This document shows, in pieces, positions 52,586 to 56,513 of a stretch of 56,513 nucleotides of DNA. The DNA is taken from the NCBI RefSeq assembly GCF_014892515.1, contig NZ_JADBGR010000087.1, forward strand, positions 74,430-130,942, written 5' to 3'. This DNA comes from Myceligenerans pegani (lineage in GTDB: Bacteria > Actinomycetota > Actinomycetes > Actinomycetales > Cellulomonadaceae). A program made the translations under genes and the position numbers. Below the pieces are notes generated by a model that worked only from the letters and a program-made list of their open reading frames with translations, did no database searches and had not been told where the DNA came from. Position 1 is the stretch's first letter; each line of letters starts with the position of its first letter.

Positions 52586-53175
52586 CGCGTCTCCTCGGTG
52601 GTGGGGTCGGTGCGCCGGAGCCTGCCCAGGGCGCGCGACGCATGGGAACGAACCGTGGCGGCCGAGGTGCCGAGCACCGCCGCGATCTCGGCGTCCTTCA
52701 GCCCTTCGTAGTAGCGCAGGACGAGCACCGTACGCTGGCGCGCCGGGAGGCGCTCCAGCCGGTGCCACATGGCGTCCTGCTCCGCGTGGTGCTCCGCGTG
52801 GTCCCGCGACGTGCCGCCGCGCTTCACCAGTTCGTCGTCGGGAGCGGGCCGGATCGTGCGCACGTGCCAGCGACGGCGCCACGACAGGTGCTCGTTGGTG
52901 ACCATCCGCCGCAGGTACAGGTCCGGACGATCCGTGCGGGCGATCCGGTGCCACCGCTGATGGGCACGCAGCAGGACCTCCTGGACCAGGTCGGCGGCGG
53001 TGTGCTGATCGCCGACGAGCGCGTTCGCGTACCGGATCAGTCCGGGCAGGTGCTCGCGCACGACGTCGTGCAGCGCGGGAGCCGAGCCGGCGGCCTCGAC
53101 GCCGGGCGCGGGTGTTCTCGCCCCCTGGTGCGTGGGAGCGCCGTGCGGCCCCGCCGTCGAGAGCCAGACCGTCAT
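52582..53175 (-). CDS. SigE-family ECF RNA polymerase sigma factor
   Basis: 197-residue ECF sigma factor. Region 2 (about 38-103, DVVREHLPGLIRYANALVG, DQHTAADLVQEVLLRAHQRW) recognises the -10 box and melts DNA. Region 4 (about 135-188, RLPARQRTVLVLRYYEGLKD, TSAATVRSHASRALGRL) binds the -35 box. A short basic tail follows. The ATG overlaps the amidoligase stop upstream, and its own stop overlaps the start of the membrane repeat protein. So it is part of a four-gene operon that may be self-regulated. The type is that of actinobacterial SigE-family sigmas. Confidence 0.9.
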   Translation of the reverse strand: MTVWLSTAGPHGAPTHQGARTPAPGVEAAGSAPALHDVVREHLPGLIRYANALVGDQHTAADLVQEVLLRAHQRWHRIARTDRPDLYLRRMVTNEHLSWRRRWHVRTIRPAPDDELVKRGGTSRDHAEHHAEQDAMWHRLERLPARQRTVLVLRYYEGLKDAEIAAVLGTSAATVRSHASRALGRLRRTDPTTEETR

Positions 53176-54278
53176 CGGCCGGCGCCCGTCGTCGCCAGGG
53201 CGAGCAGCGCCCCCGCGGGATCGGCCGGGGCGCGGCCGTCGGGACGGGGCAGCGGTTCGTCGTCGAGGCAGCGCCGTAGCAGGCGCTCGACGAGCGCGGC
53301 ACGCCGGACGATGCTCGCGCCGTCGAGCGCGCCGGGCAGGATCCGCACCTCGACCGTGTCCCGGGCCGGTCGCTCGGAGACGAGCTGGGTGAGGTTCACG
53401 TCGGCGTACTTCGTCAGGCCGAAGCCGCGCGCGGCGTCCCTCAGCGCCGTCCACGACCGGTACTCCCGCTCCACGAGCCGGCACAGCTCGTCGGGCAGGG
53501 CCCCCAGGCGGCGGCACGCGGCGTTCGTGCCCAGCGCCTCCCACAGCGGTTCGCGCCAGTGCCCGAAGAGCCGGACCAGGTTGGCGAAGGCCGCCGGCCG
53601 GCGGAAGGGCGCGCCGTCGAGGTGCAGATGGACCGCGGCCTCGACGGGCACGGTGAACCCGAGGGCCCGGGCGGGGGCGAGCAACTCCTCGAGGACCCGG
53701 CCGTGATCCCGGGAGATCGGCGGGGTGATCAGCTCGCAGGGTCGTTCGCGGCCCCCGGGCAGCGGCATCGCGACGGCGACGGTGGCGCCGGTGGTGTCGT
53801 TCACCCGCGCCGCGCCGCGCACGAGCTCGACCCGGGTGCCGAAGAGCTCGGCGACGGGACCCAGGACGTCGGGCAGCGGGGCGTCGGGGTCGGCATGCCT
53901 CTCGATCAGGCGCAGCAGGCGCGCCTCGTCGCACAGCACCCGGTACCACCCGCGGTGGCCCGGCGGGCCCGAGACGCCGTTCAGGTCGGACGTGAGCGTG
54001 ATGTCGTCCACGAGCCGCGCGACCGGTGAACCGGCGTCGTCGACGACGTCGAACGCGGGGGACAGATGCCGGAACACCCCGACGCCCGGCACCGCGGACG
54101 GCTCGCTGTCGGTGTGGAACGACCGGCGCACCCGCCCCGCGCGGCGGGCTGCAAGGGCGTCCGCGAGCTCCTGCCGGTCGGAGCCGACGGGCGCCAGCAG
54201 TTCGATCTCGAAGCCGGTGCGTAGCGTGAGGGTGTCGATGGTCGCCTCCTGGCGAGCGGTCAGCGGTGCCGGGCGCAT
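53172..54278 (-). CDS. Amidoligase-family (COOH-NH2 ligase) protein
   Basis: 368 residues with the marks of the amidoligase family: FEIELLAP at 23-30, CELITPPIS at 181-189 and HLHLDG at 217-222, plus a Lys/Asp-rich core near LTKYADVNL. Family members are related to glutamine synthetase/GCS folds and are predicted to join amino and carboxyl groups, often on peptides. It stops 4 bp inside the sigma factor start (ATGA) and lies 4 bp after the secreted repeat protein, so a link to that protein as a substrate is plausible. An AGGAGG site 5 nt before an ATC codon near 54240 is odd; the ATG at 54278 is used here. It has a normal length. Confidence 0.75.
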   Translation of the reverse strand: MRPAPLTARQEATIDTLTLRTGFEIELLAPVGSDRQELADALAARRAGRVRRSFHTDSEPSAVPGVGVFRHLSPAFDVVDDAGSPVARLVDDITLTSDLNGVSGPPGHRGWYRVLCDEARLLRLIERHADPDAPLPDVLGPVAELFGTRVELVRGAARVNDTTGATVAVAMPLPGGRERPCELITPPISRDHGRVLEELLAPARALGFTVPVEAAVHLHLDGAPFRRPAAFANLVRLFGHWREPLWEALGTNAACRRLGALPDELCRLVEREYRSWTALRDAARGFGLTKYADVNLTQLVSERPARDTVEVRILPGALDGASIVRRAALVERLLRRCLDDEPLPRPDGRAPADPAGALLALATTGAGR

Positions 54279-54282
54279 CGGA

Positions 54283-54825
54283 TCAGTCGGCCGTCGCGGC
54301 CCGGGACCCGCTCGGCTCCACGGGCAGGGTCTCCCCGTCGATCAGCATCTGGCCGGCGCGTGCCTTGGTCTCCACGTGCTCCGTGTCCCAGAGGTCGTTC
54401 AGGGCCTCGACGTCCTCGACGGTGTAGCCGGCCGCCCAGAACTCGTCGATCGCGGCCTGCTCGGCCGGCGACATCCCCGGCGAGGTGTGGGCGCCGGGCT
54501 CGAACGGGAGCTGCTCGCCGTCGAGGATCATCTGACCGGCGCGGGACTTCGCCTCCGTCTCGTCCAGCGACCAGATCGCCTGCAGTTCGAGCAGGTCCTC
54601 GGCACTGTAGCCGGAGTTCCAGTACGCCTCGTACTGCGCCTCGGTGTAGCCCTCGGGCATGAGGGACCAGTCGACGCCGGCGGCGTGGATCGCGCCGCCG
54701 ACCGCCTGGCCGAAGGCGGAGCCGGGGGCGGCGAAGGCGAGGCCGGCGCTGGCGATGCAGACGCCGGTGGCGGCCGCGCCGATCGTGAGTAGACGGATGG
54801 GCTGGGAACGGCGGGTTCTGCTCAT
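54283..54825 (-). CDS. Secreted protein with two new repeats
   Basis: 180 residues. A basic start and hydrophobic core (about 10-33, ending AFAAPGSAF) form a signal peptide. The mature protein has a short helix (GQAVGGAIHAAGVDWS) and two copies of the repeat: 56-110 (MPEGYTEAQYEAYWNSGYSA, ending RAGQMILDGEQLPFEP) and about 118-171 (AAGYTVEDVEALNDLW, ending RAGQMLIDGETLPVEP). A Ser/Ala/Asp tail ends it. The GGAGG site is 5 nt before the ATG. First gene of a four-gene operon. Paralogue of the membrane protein at 51902-52585. Function unknown. Confidence 0.8.
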   Translation of the reverse strand: MSRTRRSQPIRLLTIGAAATGVCIASAGLAFAAPGSAFGQAVGGAIHAAGVDWSLMPEGYTEAQYEAYWNSGYSAEDLLELQAIWSLDETEAKSRAGQMILDGEQLPFEPGAHTSPGMSPAEQAAIDEFWAAGYTVEDVEALNDLWDTEHVETKARAGQMLIDGETLPVEPSGSRAATAD

Positions 54826-54890
54826 GAGTGCCTCCAGGTGGACGGAAGGTGCTTGCACTTGGAGGACGCGGCTCGGGTGCCGGATGTGGA

Positions 54891-54904
54891 GTGACGGCGG
54901 TCAC
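54891..54904 (-). promoter_or_regulatory. Inverted repeat in the promoter of the repeat-protein operon
   Basis: GTGAC-GGCG-GTCAC, a perfect 5-bp-arm inverted repeat 66-79 bp upstream of the ATG at 54825. It may be an operator or part of the promoter of the sigma/amidoligase operon. Confidence 0.4.
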
Positions 54905-55032
54905 ATTGTCCGGAGCGGTAGGCGTGACCCCTCGGGCGACGCGTCGGCGTCGAAGCGCGCGGGCGCGGTCGATCGCGGGCAGCGTCGCGGTGGTCCAGGC
55001 GTAGAGGGCGTCGATGAGGTCCTGCAGGCTCG

Positions 55033-55206
55033 CTACCCCCGGATGTCGCCGCGGTCCGCGTCACCGATCCCGCCCGGCAGGTCCGGGCCGCCGTCGCCGC
55101 CACACGGCCCGGACCCGGCCCGGGCACGAGCGCCGTCACGGCGGCCCTGCGGCGGACCGCCACCGGCCTTGCGGGGCAGCCCGCGCCGCCCGACGACCCC
55201 GCGTGA
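55033..55206 (+). pseudogene. C-terminal fragment of a LysR regulator
   Basis: A 57-codon open frame ending in TGA (55204-55206) reads LPPDVAAVRVTDPARQ ... GTSAVTAALRRTATGLAGQ. It closely matches the last part of the LysR protein at 50942-51883 (LPPDVVAVGVVDTAWQ ... GTGAVTAALRRTALDL). There is no HTH or ligand domain upstream and no start. It is a decayed paralogue, or the leftover of a duplication. The rest of the 54826-55349 interval shows no gene that I can support. Confidence 0.6.
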
Positions 55207-55349
55207 CGCGAGACCGGGACTCGTTCTCCCTGGATAGATCATCCCGGGACAGAACGTCCGTGGGATGCGGTGGGCCTGGTTGCCCGACGTCGTGCACGGC
55301 ATCGTCGTCGGCATGGCGCGAGAGTGCGGCAGTGACTGCCGCGCGCGCC

Positions 55350-55622
55350 ATGGGCCTGACGGCCTTCGGATGCGGGCCCGACGAGACCGTCCTGTTCTCG
55401 TGGATCGGGCCGCTGCTCGGCGTGCGTCCGGCCGTCACGGATGTGGCACCCGCTGAAGCGAATGCCGGAATGGCGGCCGGGTATCAGCATCAGTCACCGG
55501 AGGGAGTGATCTTGCACATCGTCGCCATCAGGCTGCCCGAGAGCGCACTCCCTTTCGTGCACCGTGCGGACCCCACCCTCTCCACCGTGCCCGCCCATGA
55601 TCCACAGGAGATGATCCGTTGA
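55350..55622 (+). CDS. Possible small protein before the Tad pilus genes
   Basis: A 90-codon frame, ATG at 55350, with strongly GC-rich third positions in its first half. It ends in TGA overlapping the TTG start of the CpaB-like gene (TTGA), as expected for coupled translation. No ribosome site is clear and no family is recognised. Alternatively, this is just leader sequence, and the 206 bp before the gene (55207-55349 included) is promoter. Confidence 0.3.
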   Translation: MGLTAFGCGPDETVLFSWIGPLLGVRPAVTDVAPAEANAGMAAGYQHQSPEGVILHIVAIRLPESALPFVHRADPTLSTVPAHDPQEMIR

Positions 55623-56326
55623 ACCCCCGCCAGCGACGAGGCATGTTTCTCGTCGCCATGACCGGTGTCCTCGCCGTTGCTGTCTTCGCCGTGGTCCTGT
55701 ACTACGTGCGTTCGGTCGGCTCGCAGGTCGGCCCGATGACCACGGTCCTGCAGCTCAGCCACGCCGTCGATGCCCAGGAACCGGTCGAGCCAGAGATGCT
55801 CGAGGAGGTCCGGGTTCCCGAACGGTGGGCGCCGGCGTCGGCTCTGCAGAGCCCGGAGGACGCGGAAGGGCTGGTCGCGGCCGCCGCCTACGCGAAGGGC
55901 TCCGTGGTCCAGGCAGGCATGCTGGTCGAGCGCCCGATCGTGCGGCCCGGGTTCCGGGAAGTTGCTGTCGTCGTCGACGCCGAGGCCGGAGTAGCCGGAA
56001 AGCTCCGTCCCGGTAACCGGGTGGACGTCATCGCGACGATGAGGGGCGGTGACGGCGCGCGGAACCACTCACGGGTGTGGGTGTCGAACGTGCTCGTCGT
56101 CGAGGTAGGTATACCGCAGCAGGTCGCCGATCCGGACGACATCGCCCCCAGCCGGGGCCTCCCGGTGACGTTCGCGCTGAGCACCGAGGACGCACTCGCC
56201 CTCGCATATGTCGAGTCGTTCTCCGAGAAGATGCGTCTCGCCTTGCGCGGTGTGGGCGACAAGCAGACTCCCAAGGGTCCGCAGATCTACGACGGGACCC
56301 CGGCACAGCCCGGCAAGGTGGGCTGA
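55619..56326 (+). CDS. CpaB/RcpC-like Flp pilus assembly protein
   Basis: 235 residues with one N-terminal membrane helix (about 9-30), then a SAF-type domain (about 40-110, HAVDAQEPVEPEMLEEVRVP, YAKGSVVQAGMLVERPIV) and a RcpC-like C-terminal part (LRPGNRVDVIATM, ...FALSTEDALALAYVE). It spans the periplasmic side of a Tad/Flp pilus. The start is TTG at 55619 with AGGAG 9 nt upstream. The next gene starts 2 bp later. This is the start of a tad operon that goes on past the window. Confidence 0.88.
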   Translation: MNPRQRRGMFLVAMTGVLAVAVFAVVLYYVRSVGSQVGPMTTVLQLSHAVDAQEPVEPEMLEEVRVPERWAPASALQSPEDAEGLVAAAAYAKGSVVQAGMLVERPIVRPGFREVAVVVDAEAGVAGKLRPGNRVDVIATMRGGDGARNHSRVWVSNVLVVEVGIPQQVADPDDIAPSRGLPVTFALSTEDALALAYVESFSEKMRLALRGVGDKQTPKGPQIYDGTPAQPGKVG

Positions 56327-56328
56327 CC

Positions 56329-56513
56329 GTGGTCACCAAGGTCCTGCTCGTGACGGCGTCGCACGAGGTCTGGGATCACCTGGGACACGTGCTGTCCGAG
56401 TCGGACGGCTTCGAGCTGGCCGCGGCGGTGCCTGACACCCCCGGTGTCATGACGGCGCTGGACCGCCACCCCGATGTCGGTCTCATCGTCGTCGACGAGG
56501 CCGCCGACGACGG
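56329..56513 (+). CDS. CpaE/TadZ-like pilus assembly protein (5' part)
   Basis: The first 61 residues of a gene cut by the window edge. The GTG start is 2 bp after the CpaB stop. The visible part reads like an atypical receiver-like domain (TKVLLVTASHEVW, DVGLIVVDEAADD) that opens many CpaE/TadZ ATPases. The ATPase domain would lie beyond the window. Confidence 0.65.
   Translation, partial: MVTKVLLVTASHEVWDHLGHVLSESDGFELAAAVPDTPGVMTALDRHPDVGLIVVDEAADD

Noticed and set aside
54905-55032. Minus-strand protein-like string (DLIDALYAWTTATLP) next to the LysR fragment
   Set aside because: No stop at a sensible place and no family match; it runs into the leader of the repeat protein. Could be the end of a lost gene, but cannot be supported.
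1-56513. tRNA, rRNA, insertion sequence or phage genes
   Set aside because: No cloverleaf-like segment with CCA-side arms, no rRNA-like stretch, and no transposase, integrase or phage protein was seen by eye on either strand.

Overview
The window is 56.5 kb of very GC-rich bacterial DNA (GC or GTG starts, almost all third codon positions G/C, dense operons with ATGA/GTGA overlaps). The gene set (SigE-family ECF sigma factor, LAL-type LuxR regulator, LPxTG surface protein, I36-type inhibitor domains, many LacI regulators with MalFGK-type sugar transporters, Tad-pilus genes) points to an actinobacterium, probably order Micrococcales (Promicromonosporaceae or Cellulomonadaceae-like). The taxonomic placement is inference; no rRNA, tRNA, CRISPR, transposase or phage gene was seen.

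Layout. 1-6.5 kb: a solute-binding lipoprotein with its LacI regulator and LacI-type operators, a small membrane protein, a gene-poor stretch with strong hairpins, a second LacI regulator, and a LysR regulator with inverted-repeat operators in front of it. 6.7-12.4 kb: six genes joined by stop/start overlaps (metallo-beta-lactamase-fold hydrolase, solute-binding protein, two permeases, ATPase, HAD hydrolase), which look like one uptake-and-processing unit. 12.3-18.1 kb: MarR regulator divergent from an MFS exporter with two inverted-repeat operators between them, a NarL-type two-component system, a remnant of a Kef antiporter, and a second MFS exporter. 18.1-23.7 kb: an 1865-residue sortase-anchored VWA/pilin-repeat adhesin. 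24-31 kb: DUF418 and DUF421 membrane proteins, manganese catalase, a tandem glycosyltransferase, a small membrane protein and a luciferase-like monooxygenase. 31-40.3 kb: a 986-residue LAL regulator followed by a 2072-residue modular secreted subtilase. 40.5-46.4 kb: a secreted protein with three I36-type repeats and an NlpC/P60 domain, a tiny secreted peptide precursor with an exact internal repeat, a 95-residue partner, a TrmB/LuxR-like regulator, gamma-glutamyltransferase and an acidic repeat protein. 46.5-51.9 kb: kinase-like protein, sensor kinase and response regulator in one operon, then a divergent SDR/LysR pair. 51.9-54.8 kb: four tightly coupled genes for a secreted repeat protein, an amidoligase-family enzyme, an ECF sigma factor and a membrane-anchored paralogue of the repeat protein. 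55-56.5 kb: a LysR fragment, then the start of a Tad/Flp pilus operon that runs off the window.

Two groups look like undescribed systems. The first is at 40.3-43.8 kb: a 54-residue secreted precursor (42351-42515) carries the nonapeptide AADPQWEAA twice, each copy preceded by a signal-peptidase-like A-x-A, next to a regulator gene. The same 16-bp operator-like element (GGCAC-N4-GTGACAG) precedes both the precursor and the I36/NlpC gene, so a peptide-pheromone circuit controlling a cell-wall hydrolase/inhibitor is a reasonable hypothesis. The second is the 51902-54825 operon: a new ~50-residue repeat (GY-x-x-ED ... RAGQMI-x-DGE-x-x-P) occurs twice in a secreted protein and twice in a membrane protein that sits where an anti-sigma factor would be expected, with an amidoligase and the sigma factor between them. 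It may be an envelope signalling or peptide-modification system.
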